64,000 bases of DNA from the NCBI RefSeq assembly GCF_000373365.1, contig NZ_KB891263.1, positions 148,093 to 212,092 on the forward strand. Reading direction: 5' to 3'. Below are positions 26,767 to 34,664 of this stretch, one piece after another. The notes beneath the pieces were generated by a model. That model searched no databases and was not told the origin of the DNA. It saw only the letters and a list, made by a program, of their open reading frames with translations. Position 1 is the stretch's first letter, and each line of letters begins with the position of its first letter. This stretch comes from Parafrankia discariae (lineage in GTDB: Bacteria > Actinomycetota > Actinomycetes > Frankiales > Frankiaceae). A program made the translations under genes and the position numbers.

Positions 26767-27146
26767 GAACTGGAGCCTTTCTCTGGCGCGGGCCGGGTGG
26801 GCCGCGGGCTCTCGAAGCTGGCTGCCCGGGGATCGCGGGATCACCGGGACGGTCGATCGCCGGGCCGGGTGATCCCGGATGAGCCCGGGTGCGACGAGGG
26901 TCCCCGCTGCCGGTAGCGCGCGGCCAGCGCGCCGGTAGCGGCAGGCCGTCTCGGCGCGCCGGCCCCGTGGGCGGGGAGGTGACCCGCCGCGCCGGAGTGG
27001 TTCCAGAGAGGCATTTAACACGGAAGGAGCCCGGAGCTTAACTTCCGGTGAATCGCCGCGTGTGACTCTTGGAGTGCGTGACATCCGGTCGTGTGGGTAC
27101 CGGGTCGACCCATCCACGTCACGAAGGCGGGAGAGGTGGTATTCCC
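26767..27146. other. Divergent regulatory region
   Basis: 380 bp between the PAS gene (minus) and a small plus-strand gene. It contains the repeat cluster at 26910-26942, a 9-bp inverted repeat GGGATCACC (26837-26845 against 26868-26876), and an AT-richer stretch at 27000-27065. No gene seen. Confidence 0.6.
26910..26942. promoter_or_regulatory. 11-bp-periodic direct repeats, candidate SARP operator 1
   Basis: CCGGTAGCGCG at 26910-26920, a diverged unit CGGCCAGCGCG at 26921-26931, and CCGGTAGCG at 26932-26940: three abutting 11-bp units. SARP regulators recognise heptamer direct repeats spaced by 11 bp. It lies about 145 bp upstream of the PAS gene start. Confidence 0.5.
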
Positions 27147-27311
27147 ATGACTGACATCGTCAGGCTGGTCGAGTCGATCGATGATGTTCCCACTGTGGAG
27201 GAAACCGATGTGATCCTCGAGGAGCTGCGTCGGCTCCCGCGGACCCCGGAGAACATCAAACTGATGGACGACCTTCTTGAGTTTCGGTCACTACTCGGCG
27301 CGGCGGAATGA
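27147..27311 (+). CDS. Small acidic helical protein, 54 aa, unknown
   Basis: ATG with GGGAGAGG about eight bases upstream. The sequence is strongly acidic and predicted helical (VEETDVILEELRRLP, then NIKLMDDLLEFRSLLG), with no Cys, no membrane segment and no leader-cleavage motif that I recognise. Good codon usage and a clear ribosome-binding site support a real gene. It is divergent from the PAS gene and shares its regulatory region, so it may belong to the same regulon. Confidence 0.6.
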   Translation: MTDIVRLVESIDDVPTVEETDVILEELRRLPRTPENIKLMDDLLEFRSLLGAAE

Positions 27312-27481
27312 ACGCACGCGCCGAGTAGCGATCGAAGTCCGGGCGGGTGCCGGCTTACGTCACGTTCCCCCGGGATGTGCCGAGGCCGGACCGGCCGGGC
27401 ATTTCCTTACCATGGGGATTCGGACGGCTGGCGCTGCCGATCGCCCAGCTGCCCAGCGCCGAAATGCGCTGGGCAGTCCAT

Positions 27482-27751
27482 TCAGACGAACAGGCCGCCC
27501 TGGTTCGCCGCGACACCGGACAGCTCACGCAGGCGGTTCTCGACGTACCGCTCGCTGTGGTTCGTCTTGTCCGCGATACGGGCGACGAGATCGTTGATGT
27601 TGGTGGCGGCGTCGAGGTCCGCCGTGCTGACCTGGCCGAACTGGTCGAGGATGCGGTAGCGCAGCTGCTGCCAGTTCTGGCGCAGCTGCTGCTCCACCTG
27701 GCGCCGCTGCTGCTCCACCTGACGCTGCTCCTGCTGCTGCTGCTGGATCAT
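27482..27751 (-). CDS. Gln-rich, CsbD-like small helical protein
   Basis: 89 aa from ATG 27749-27751. The N-terminal 30 residues are a Gln/Glu/Arg-rich helix, probably coiled coil. The remainder (NWQQLRYRILDQFGQVSTAD, then INDLVARIADKTNHSERYVE) follows the pattern of CsbD-like stress proteins: Trp, amphipathic helix, Asp-rich turn, then the LV..I repeat. The role of CsbD proteins is unclear. The downstream gap to the neighbouring gene is non-coding. Confidence 0.6.
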   Translation of the reverse strand: MIQQQQQEQRQVEQQRRQVEQQLRQNWQQLRYRILDQFGQVSTADLDAATNINDLVARIADKTNHSERYVENRLRELSGVAANQGGLFV

Positions 27752-28080
27752 TTTCTTTGGATCCCCTTCTCGGTGGTCGTTTTCCTGACGCGCCTGAAGG
27801 CGCGCAGCGAACGCTACCCCAGCTGGTTCGGATGGCGTTGAAGCGCTGCCGGAATGGGAACTCAAGGCCGTGCTTGGGATGTCTGTCGCCGAATGGGCCG
27901 CGGAATCTGGAATGCGCCCCGATCGGGGATCGAAAAAGGTGTGCGAGGGAGTGAATAGCCGTCATCTCGGTCGCACCGGCGGCCGGGTGAAATGCGGGCG
28001 CCGCCGCCGGCCCTCCGGTTTCGCCCCGGCTGGCCGGAGCCGCCGGGCGTGCCGGAGCCGTCGCGCCTGTCGGAGCCGGG
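27752..28080. other. Intergenic region with short imperfect repeats
   Basis: 329 bp between the AraC gene and the CsbD-like gene, both minus strand. At 28033-28076 the word CGGAGCCG recurs three times at about 18-bp spacing. Plus-strand frames here are Arg-rich shadows. No gene seen. Confidence 0.4.
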
Positions 28081-28953
28081 TCAGGCCTGCTGCGCGGCCG
28101 GGGTGCGGGAAACGGTCAACGGCTGCGGCGCGGCGCTTATCCGCCGTTGGTAGGACGACGGGGTCTCCCCGCAGTACTGGGAGAACGCGCGGGCGAACGC
28201 GCTGCCGTTGTCGAAGCCGACGGCCGTCGAGACCTCCAGCACCGACTGCCCGGGCACGGCGAACAGCGCCATCGCGCGCAGCAGGCGGGCGTGCAGCAGG
28301 TAGCTGCGCCAGGACAGGCCGAGTGTCGAGCGGAACTGGCGGCGCAGCGTCCGTTCGGACACGCCGACGGCCCGACTGACCTCGGCGACCGTCACCGAGT
28401 CGAGGTGGTTCTGGGTGTAGGCCATGGCCGCGGACACCAGCGGGTCGGTCGAGGTCGGCAGGCTGAGCGGCGCCTCGTGGTCGAGCGCCTCGGAGACGAG
28501 ATGGCCGAGGGTGTGGAAGAAGCCGTCGGCCACCGGGTCGGGTTCAGTCCGGTCGATCGGCCACCGCAGGGCGTAGATCATCATCTCGCGGATGAGCGGG
28601 GCTACCGCGAGGATGCGGGCACGGTCCCCGGGATGCGGGACGAGCCGCGGGTCGAACATCACCGACACCGTCCGCACCGCGGTGTTCATGGTGGCCTGGT
28701 GTTCGAGGCCGGCCGGAATCCAGGCCGCCTGCTGCGGTGGCAGCAGGTAGTGGGCGGTGGCGGTCTCCACCTCGACCACACCCGCGACCGCGTACTCGAT
28801 CTGGTGCAGGTCGTGGGAGTGCCAGCCGGTGACGAGCCGCTCGCCCTCGTACAGGTAGCTGCCGCCGAGGGCCTGACCCCCTCGGCGCACGTCGACCAGG
28901 CTGGCCGTGGCCGTTTCCGGTGGCCTCCTGGCGGAATGTGCGGGGGCGGTCAT
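28081..28953 (-). CDS. AraC family regulator with N-terminal cupin domain
   Basis: 290 aa. Cupin-type sensing domain at about residues 25-130 (GWHSHDLHQIEYAVAGVVEV). Two helix-turn-helix motifs follow in the C-terminal 100 residues (VTVAEVSRAVGVSERTLRRQ, then VSTAVGFDNGSAFARAFSQY). This layout is typical of regulators that sense small molecules and control adjacent transport or catabolic genes. It is divergent from the exporter operon starting at 29236, which is its likely target. Confidence 0.92.
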   Translation of the reverse strand: MTAPAHSARRPPETATASLVDVRRGGQALGGSYLYEGERLVTGWHSHDLHQIEYAVAGVVEVETATAHYLLPPQQAAWIPAGLEHQATMNTAVRTVSVMFDPRLVPHPGDRARILAVAPLIREMMIYALRWPIDRTEPDPVADGFFHTLGHLVSEALDHEAPLSLPTSTDPLVSAAMAYTQNHLDSVTVAEVSRAVGVSERTLRRQFRSTLGLSWRSYLLHARLLRAMALFAVPGQSVLEVSTAVGFDNGSAFARAFSQYCGETPSSYQRRISAAPQPLTVSRTPAAQQA

Positions 28954-29235
28954 GGTCGAGAGTGTACAAACGGGGCCCGTTGTGGTCTACCGGTCATCGT
29001 CGCGCGCCGGAAAACGATCATCGCGGCCGACGGCCGCTCCGGAGGCGCAGGTCGGCCGCCTGCTTCCGGGCGCGATGTTGATGTTGGCCGTTTGGGTTGG
29101 TTATCTGGCCGTAGATGCAGAGACGGTCACGGCCGCAAAGCGTACAAGTATGGGGAAGTCGAAAGGCGCGATCACGGCTCCCGCTGATTCGACGCGCGCC
29201 GATGGCTTCCCGATTCGGCGGTCGAGGAGACAGAT
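28954..29235. promoter_or_regulatory. Divergent AraC/exporter control region
   Basis: 282 bp. It contains an imperfect palindrome at about 28967-28983 (ACAA-A-CGGG-G-CCCG-TTGT) thirteen bases from the AraC start, and an AT-richer stretch at 29085-29175 that is a plausible exporter promoter. No gene seen. Confidence 0.4.
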
Positions 29236-29412
29236 ATGAACATCGACGACCCGGTCCTGGGGGCCGTTACCGGCCCGGTGGCCGAGGCACCAGACCTGTT
29301 ACGGAGAAACCGGCAGGCCAAACAGGCCCGGCCGTATCCGCGGTGGCAGGAGGAAAGGGAACCCACACGCGGCGCACCGGTGATTCACACCGCCGGGCGG
29401 AATACGCCGTGA
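29236..29412 (+). CDS. 58-aa ORF translationally coupled to ABC exporter
   Basis: ATG with a strong GAGGAGA six bases upstream. The TGA overlaps the exporter GTG (CCGTGA), so coupling is near certain if the ORF is translated. The peptide begins MNIDDPVLGAVTGPVAEAPD, has no Cys, and has a basic, aromatic-containing core (KQARPYPRWQEERE). It contains one TTA codon (29299-29301), rare in such genomes and a possible bldA control point. It could be a secreted or modified peptide exported by the adjacent transporter, or a leader ORF that gates exporter translation. I recognise no family. Confidence 0.5.
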   Translation: MNIDDPVLGAVTGPVAEAPDLLRRNRQAKQARPYPRWQEEREPTRGAPVIHTAGRNTP

Positions 29413-31166
29413 ACGCGCCGGCGGTCTCCGATTCCACCGGTCAGACGCACACGGCCGCGTCGATCCTGCGGCGGGCGAGAAGGGGCCAGCTGCGCCATCT
29501 CGGCGGCTCGTCGTTCTTCCTGTCGTGCCACCAGGTCGCCGAGGCGCTCGTGCCGGTCTCGATCGGCCTCGCCGTCGACCGTGCCGTCGCGACCGGCGAC
29601 GGCGCGTCCATGCTGCGCTGGCTGGCGGCGGTCCTCGGGCTCTTCGTGGTGTTGACCTGCGCGATGAGGTGGGGTTTCCGGGCGAACCTGCGGGCCACCC
29701 AGGGGGCCGGTCACGACCTGCGGATGCTGTTGGCGGAGCGGGTTCTCGACCCACGCGGCTCCGCCGGGGCGGAGCGGATGCCCGGTGAGCTCGTCTCCCT
29801 GGCGACCGGCGACGCGCTGAAGGCCGGCATGCTCAACTACGCCACCGCGATGGCCATCTCCGGTTTCGCCGGGGTCGGCGTGGCGGTGGTCGCCCTCGCC
29901 CGGTTCTCCCTTCCGCTCACCGCCCTCGTGACCGCGGGCTCGGTGCTGCTGCTGGTGATCACACACGTGCTCGGCCGGCCGCTGGAGCAGCGCAGCGCGG
30001 CGGAACGCGCGAAGATGGCGGCGGCGACCGGCCTGGCCGCGGATCTGATCGCCGGCCTGCGGGTCCTCAAGGGCTTCGGTGGCGAACGTCCCGCCGTCCG
30101 GCGCTACCGGGCGGCCAGCCGGGAGGCGCTGGGGGCTACCCTGCGCTCGGCGGCCGTGGAGTCGACCGTACGGGCGGTGGCCGTCGTGCTGGCCGGTGGT
30201 CTGCTCGCCGCCGTGACCCTCGTGGCCGGGCGGCTGGCCGCCGGCGGGTCGATCAGCATCGGCGCGCTGATCACCGCGGTCGGCCTGGCGCAGTTCCTGG
30301 TCGATCCCCTCAACCGGATCACCGGCTTCGGTTCGCAGCGCGCGCAGTCACTGGCCTCGGCCGGCCGCATCGCCGCGATCCTCAACGCCCCCCACGCGGT
30401 CGGCGGCACCCGGCAGGCCACAGAGGCCACAGAGGCCGCGCAGGCCACCGGGGCCGCGGCGGCCACAGGGGGCCGGCCCGGGCGCCTGCGCTTCGAGGGC
30501 TTCTCGGCCGGCACCATCCACGGCCTCGACTTGGAGGTGGCGGCGGGCGAGTTCGTCGGCATCGTCGCCGCCGACCCGAAAGAGGCGGCGGCCCTGCTGG
30601 CCGTCCTGGCCCGCGACGCCGACCCCGAGACCGGAACCGTCCTGCTCGACGGCGAGTCCGTCGCGCGGCTGCATCCCGACGAGACCCGCTCCGTCGTCCT
30701 GGTGGCCCCGCACGACGCAGAGCTGTTCGAGGGGACGGTGGTCACCAACATCCGTTCCGCGGCGCCCGGGGTGGAGCTCGGCCCGGTGGTCACGGCGGCG
30801 GCGCTCGACGACCTGGAGGAGGTGCTCAGCGACGGCCTGGAGACGCGGCTCCTGCACGGTGGGGTGTCGCTGTCCGGCGGTCAGCGCCAGCGGGTCGCCC
30901 TCGCCCGCGCCCTGGCGGCGGACGCCCCCGTGCTGGTGCTGCACGAGCCGACGACCGCGGTGGACTCGCTCACCGAGCTGAGGATCACGCAGGGCGTCCG
31001 GCAGCTGCGCGACGGCGCGAGCACGGTCTGTGTGACCTCGAGCCCCGGCGTGCTGTCGTTCTGCGACCGCGTCGTGGTGCTCGACGGCGGTGTGATCACG
31101 ACCGAGGGGACCCATGAGGAACTCGTCGGATCGCACCCCCGCTACCGCGAGCTGGTCCTCGCATGA
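29409..31166 (+). CDS. ABC exporter half-transporter with degenerate ATP site (subunit A)
   Basis: 585 aa from GTG 29409. Type IV exporter transmembrane domain (about residues 20-320, six helices), then a nucleotide-binding domain. Walker A is lost (FVGIVAADPKEAAALL in place of GxxGxGKST). Walker B reads VLVLHEPTT, with His replacing the catalytic-region Asp/Glu pattern. The H-loop His is missing (VTSSPG). The signature LSGGQRQR is perfect. It can therefore contribute a signature but not hydrolyse ATP itself. It pairs with subunit B, whose start overlaps its stop (GCATGAG). Confidence 0.9.
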   Translation: MNAPAVSDSTGQTHTAASILRRARRGQLRHLGGSSFFLSCHQVAEALVPVSIGLAVDRAVATGDGASMLRWLAAVLGLFVVLTCAMRWGFRANLRATQGAGHDLRMLLAERVLDPRGSAGAERMPGELVSLATGDALKAGMLNYATAMAISGFAGVGVAVVALARFSLPLTALVTAGSVLLLVITHVLGRPLEQRSAAERAKMAAATGLAADLIAGLRVLKGFGGERPAVRRYRAASREALGATLRSAAVESTVRAVAVVLAGGLLAAVTLVAGRLAAGGSISIGALITAVGLAQFLVDPLNRITGFGSQRAQSLASAGRIAAILNAPHAVGGTRQATEATEAAQATGAAAATGGRPGRLRFEGFSAGTIHGLDLEVAAGEFVGIVAADPKEAAALLAVLARDADPETGTVLLDGESVARLHPDETRSVVLVAPHDAELFEGTVVTNIRSAAPGVELGPVVTAAALDDLEEVLSDGLETRLLHGGVSLSGGQRQRVALARALAADAPVLVLHEPTTAVDSLTELRITQGVRQLRDGASTVCVTSSPGVLSFCDRVVVLDGGVITTEGTHEELVGSHPRYRELVLA

Positions 31167-33013
31167 GGCGCCGGCCCGAGCGAAAGGACGGTAGGGCCAT
31201 CAGCGCCACACCCGGGCCCGACGACGGCCTCCTCCCGAAGGCGGGGGCGGGGGAGACCTGGCGCTACGCGCTGCGCCTGCTCCGACCGCGCTGGTATCTC
31301 GCGGTGCTCACGGTCCTGGCGCTGTCGGTCGGCGCGGCCGTCCAGCTGGTCACCCCGCGTGCCCTCGGGTGGGTGATCGACGCGGCGATCGAGGGTGACC
31401 GGGGGGCGATGGTCTGGCCGGTCCAGGTCCTGGTGCTGGTCGCGGTCGCCACGGGCGTCTTCCAGGTGCTGACCAGGACGCTGATCGCGTTCGTCGCCGA
31501 GCCCGTGCTGGCGACGCTGCGGGAGGAGGTGGTCGAGCGGGCGCTGCACCTGCCCTCGGGCGCGGTGGAGCGCAGCGGTGCCGGTGACCTCGTGGCCCGG
31601 ATCAGCGGCGACGTCGAGGTCGTGACGACGGCGATCCGCAACATCCTGCCGACGCTGGCCATGTCCGTGTTCCTGGTGTGGATGACGGCGGTCGGCCTGG
31701 CGGTCATCGACTGGCGCTTCGCCGTCGTCGCGCTGCTGGCCGTGCCGACGGACCTCTACGCGTTGCGGTGGTACCTGCGCAGATCGGGCCCGGTGTTCGC
31801 CGCCCAGCGGGTGGCCGAGGGCGCCCGCGCCCAGCAGCTGCTCGACTCGGTCGGCGGCGCGGACACCGTCCGGGCCTTCCGGCTCGGTCCCGACCACCTC
31901 CGGCTGATGGCCGGGCGCTCGGAGGAGGCGATGGACTGCGCCTTCCGGGCGATGCACTTCCGGACACGTTTCTGGGGCCGGATGCATCTGTCCGAGGCCA
32001 TCGGCGTGGCGGCCGTCCTGGTCGCCGGCTTCTACCTGGTCCGGGGCGGATCGGTGACCGTCGGCGCGGCCACGGCCGCGGCGTTCTACTTCAGCCGCCT
32101 GTTCGAACCGGTCAACATGGTGCTGATGATGATCGACATGGTGCAGGAGGCGGGCGCGGCGCTGTCCCGTCTGGTCGGTGTCGCCGGTGTGCCGCTGCCG
32201 GAGCAGCGGGAGGAGACGGTCCTCACCGAGCCGTCGATCGACCTGCGCGACGTCCGGTTCGCCTACGGGGCCGGCCACGAGGTGCTGCACGGCGTCGACC
32301 TCGCCGTCCCGGCCGGGGAACGCCTCGCGGTGGTCGGTGCCAGTGGCGCCGGCAAGACCACGCTCGCCAAGCTCGTCGCCGGGCTCCACCCGCCGGCGTC
32401 CGGCGAGCTGCGGCTCGGCGGCCAGCCGGTCGACCGCTTCGGCCCGGACGAGCTGCGCCGGTCGGTGGGCCTGATCACCCAGGAGGTCCATGTGTTCGCC
32501 GGGCCGCTGGTCGAGGATCTCCGGCTGGCCCGGCCGGAGGCCACCGAGGCGGAGCTCGAGGGGGCACTGGAGCGGGCGGGCGCGCTGGAGTGGGTCACCG
32601 CGCTGCCGTCCGGGATCCGGACCGTCGTGGGCAAGGGCGGGCACCGGCTCACCCCGACGCAGGCGCAGGAGCTCGCCCTCGCGCGCATCCTGCTCGTCGA
32701 CGCGCCGATCGTCATCCTCGACGAGGCCACCGCCGAGGCGGGCAGCGCCGGGGCCAGGCGGCTGGAGCTCGCCGCCGAGCGCTCGCTCAGCGGCCGCACC
32801 GTCCTGCTGGTCGCCCACCGGTTGACCCAGGCGGCGGCGGCCGACCGTGTCCTGGTCCTCGACCGGGGCCGGGTCGTGGAGAGCGGCTCGCACGACGACC
32901 TGGTGACCGCGGGTGGGCACTACGCGCGGATGTGGTCGGCCTGGTCGTCGAACGGCGGCCTGGCCGGTCGCGGCGCCCTCCCCGGCGTGGCCGGACAGGC
33001 CACGCCGGGGTGA
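31163..33013 (+). CDS. ABC exporter half-transporter with active ATP site (subunit B)
   Basis: 616 aa. N-terminal six-helix domain (about residues 40-330). NBD with intact Walker A (VGASGAGKTTLAKL), Walker B and catalytic Glu (VILDEATAE) and H-loop (VAHRLTQ), but a degenerate signature (LTPTQAQELALARI). Combined with subunit A this gives one complete composite ATP site and one dead site, the asymmetric arrangement known for heterodimeric exporters. The substrate is unknown; candidates are the product of the adjacent accessory genes or the 58-residue peptide. Tail-to-tail with the P450 gene, 21 bp apart. Confidence 0.92.
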   Translation: MRRRPERKDGRAISATPGPDDGLLPKAGAGETWRYALRLLRPRWYLAVLTVLALSVGAAVQLVTPRALGWVIDAAIEGDRGAMVWPVQVLVLVAVATGVFQVLTRTLIAFVAEPVLATLREEVVERALHLPSGAVERSGAGDLVARISGDVEVVTTAIRNILPTLAMSVFLVWMTAVGLAVIDWRFAVVALLAVPTDLYALRWYLRRSGPVFAAQRVAEGARAQQLLDSVGGADTVRAFRLGPDHLRLMAGRSEEAMDCAFRAMHFRTRFWGRMHLSEAIGVAAVLVAGFYLVRGGSVTVGAATAAAFYFSRLFEPVNMVLMMIDMVQEAGAALSRLVGVAGVPLPEQREETVLTEPSIDLRDVRFAYGAGHEVLHGVDLAVPAGERLAVVGASGAGKTTLAKLVAGLHPPASGELRLGGQPVDRFGPDELRRSVGLITQEVHVFAGPLVEDLRLARPEATEAELEGALERAGALEWVTALPSGIRTVVGKGGHRLTPTQAQELALARILLVDAPIVILDEATAEAGSAGARRLELAAERSLSGRTVLLVAHRLTQAAAADRVLVLDRGRVVESGSHDDLVTAGGHYARMWSAWSSNGGLAGRGALPGVAGQATPG

Positions 33014-33034
33014 GCCGGCGCGCCGGCGGGTGTG

Positions 33035-34276
33035 TCACCAGGCGACGGGCAGCGTCTCCGGCCGGCCGATCGGCGCGGCGAGCTCGTAGCGCAGCTCCGA
33101 CACCGGCACCGCCAGGCGCAGCGTGGGCACGATGTCGATCAGCGCGGAGAGCACCTCGGCCAGCTCGACCCGGGCCAGGTGCGCGCCGATGCAGTGGTGG
33201 GCGCCGTGACCGAAGGCCAGGTTCGCCACCGGCTGCCGGGTGAGGTCGAGCCGGTCGGGGTCGTCGTAGAGGTCCGGGTCGCGGTTGGTGGCCGCGAACG
33301 GGGCGATCGCGACCTCGCCGGCCCGCACCGTGAACTCACCGAGATCGACGTCCTCGGTCGCCACCCGGGGGAAGGTCATCGACAGCGGGTGATAGCGCAG
33401 CAGCTCCTCGACGGCGTTCGGCAGCAGGGCCGGGTCCGCGACCAGCGACTCCCACTGCGACCGGTCGGTCAGCAGTGTGGTGACCGCGTTGGTGATCACA
33501 CCCGCGGTGGTCTCGAAGCCGCCGATGAGCAGCGTCAGCGCCAGCGAACGCAGCTCGACCTCGTTCAGCCGGCCGTCGTCGGTGTCCTGGGTGGTGATCA
33601 GGATGTCGAACAGCTTCGTCGCGGGCTCGCCCGCGGCGAGCTGCGCCTGCCGTTCCCGCACCAGGCTGTCCATGTAGCCGTACAGGGCCTTCTGCCCGGC
33701 GGCGGCGGCCTCCCGGTTGGTGGCGAAGCGGAAGAGCGCCTCGCCCCACGTGCGGACGTTCTTCCGGTCGATCTCCGGAACGCCGAGGATCTGGCAGATG
33801 ACGTCGACCGGAAGTGCGGCGGCCAGGTCGGCGCGCAGGTCGGTCGGCGCGTCCTTGGCGGTCATCGCGGTGACCTGCCGGCGGGCGGTCTCGGCGATCC
33901 ACGGCCGGAGCTGTTCGATGCGGCGGTGGGCGAACCCGGTGGAGACCAGCCGTCGGATGCGGGTGTGGTCGGGCGGGTCGAGCCACAGCAGCGAGTTCGG
34001 GTCGGGAATCTGCGCCCCGGTCAGCGGGGGGCGGAATTCAAGCGTCTTCGTGCGGGAGAAGCGCGGGTCGCCAAGCATCGCCCGGGCCGGGGCATGCCGG
34101 ACGATAAGCCAGATCGGGATCTGGCCGGGACCGAAGCGAACCCGGATGGCGGGCGCGCGCCGGGCGATCTCGGCCAGCGTTTTCGACGGGAGCGGGCTGA
34201 AAGTGTCCGGAAAAGGAAAAGACGGAAGGTCCTTGTCCTGATTCTGGTCCTGGGGCACGGCCTCGGTAATTGACAT
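33035..34276 (-). CDS. Cytochrome P450
   Basis: 413 aa, soluble bacterial type. Heme-binding motif FGHGAHHCIG, ExxR in VEELLRYHP, and I-helix IGGFETTAG, where the usual AGxxT pattern is a variant GGFET, as in several CYP families of actinomycete secondary metabolism. It needs ferredoxin partners, which are not encoded nearby. ATG start with GAAAGGA about eleven bases upstream. Context (exporter, SARP locus) suggests tailoring of a natural product. The substrate is not deducible. Confidence 0.93.
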   Translation of the reverse strand: MSITEAVPQDQNQDKDLPSFPFPDTFSPLPSKTLAEIARRAPAIRVRFGPGQIPIWLIVRHAPARAMLGDPRFSRTKTLEFRPPLTGAQIPDPNSLLWLDPPDHTRIRRLVSTGFAHRRIEQLRPWIAETARRQVTAMTAKDAPTDLRADLAAALPVDVICQILGVPEIDRKNVRTWGEALFRFATNREAAAAGQKALYGYMDSLVRERQAQLAAGEPATKLFDILITTQDTDDGRLNEVELRSLALTLLIGGFETTAGVITNAVTTLLTDRSQWESLVADPALLPNAVEELLRYHPLSMTFPRVATEDVDLGEFTVRAGEVAIAPFAATNRDPDLYDDPDRLDLTRQPVANLAFGHGAHHCIGAHLARVELAEVLSALIDIVPTLRLAVPVSELRYELAAPIGRPETLPVAW

Positions 34277-34664
34277 GGGGAAAACGGATCCTTTCGTGGT
34301 CAGAGTCAGGAGAAGACGCGTCGTGGGCGGCCTTCAGGTGATCGGCGCGGGTGCTGTGCATGCGGGGCGCCGGCCGGGCGGATGGGGCGGGGCAGGGGCG
34401 CCCGTGCGCCGTCGCGCGGGGCGTGACGTCGTGGTACCGGCGGGCCCTCAGATCGACCGGGATGTGCTCATCCACGGTGGGTGTCGACCGCCGACCCGGA
34501 GGCCGGGTCGGCCCGGGTCCCTCACCGCACAAACCCCCTCGAACATGGGCAGTTGCGTCTAAATAACCCTAGCGATGGGATCATTGCGGAGAAGCAAAAC
34601 GGCTGTTTTGTCTCAGGTAAAAACCTGCCAGGGCCAGGGCCAGGGCCGGAGCGGCTGGCGGACC
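34277..34664. other. Intergenic region upstream of P450
   Basis: 388 bp. It includes an AT-rich stretch at about 34560-34625, and three copies of AGGGCC in tandem (34631-34648) near the amidohydrolase stop. The inverted repeat around 34494-34510 (GACCCGG/CCGGGTC type) may terminate or regulate. No credible ORF. Confidence 0.4.

Noticed and set aside
27069..27117. Upstream in-frame start for the PAS gene giving 408 aa
   Set aside because: It would place coding sequence across the divergent promoter and the 11-bp repeats. The extra residues are Arg/Pro-rich, and the ATG at 26764-26766 starts right at conserved sequence.
34275..34562. 95-codon plus-strand frame starting at the P450 start codon
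   Set aside because: Arg/Gly-rich with weak codon bias and overlapping the P450 promoter region.
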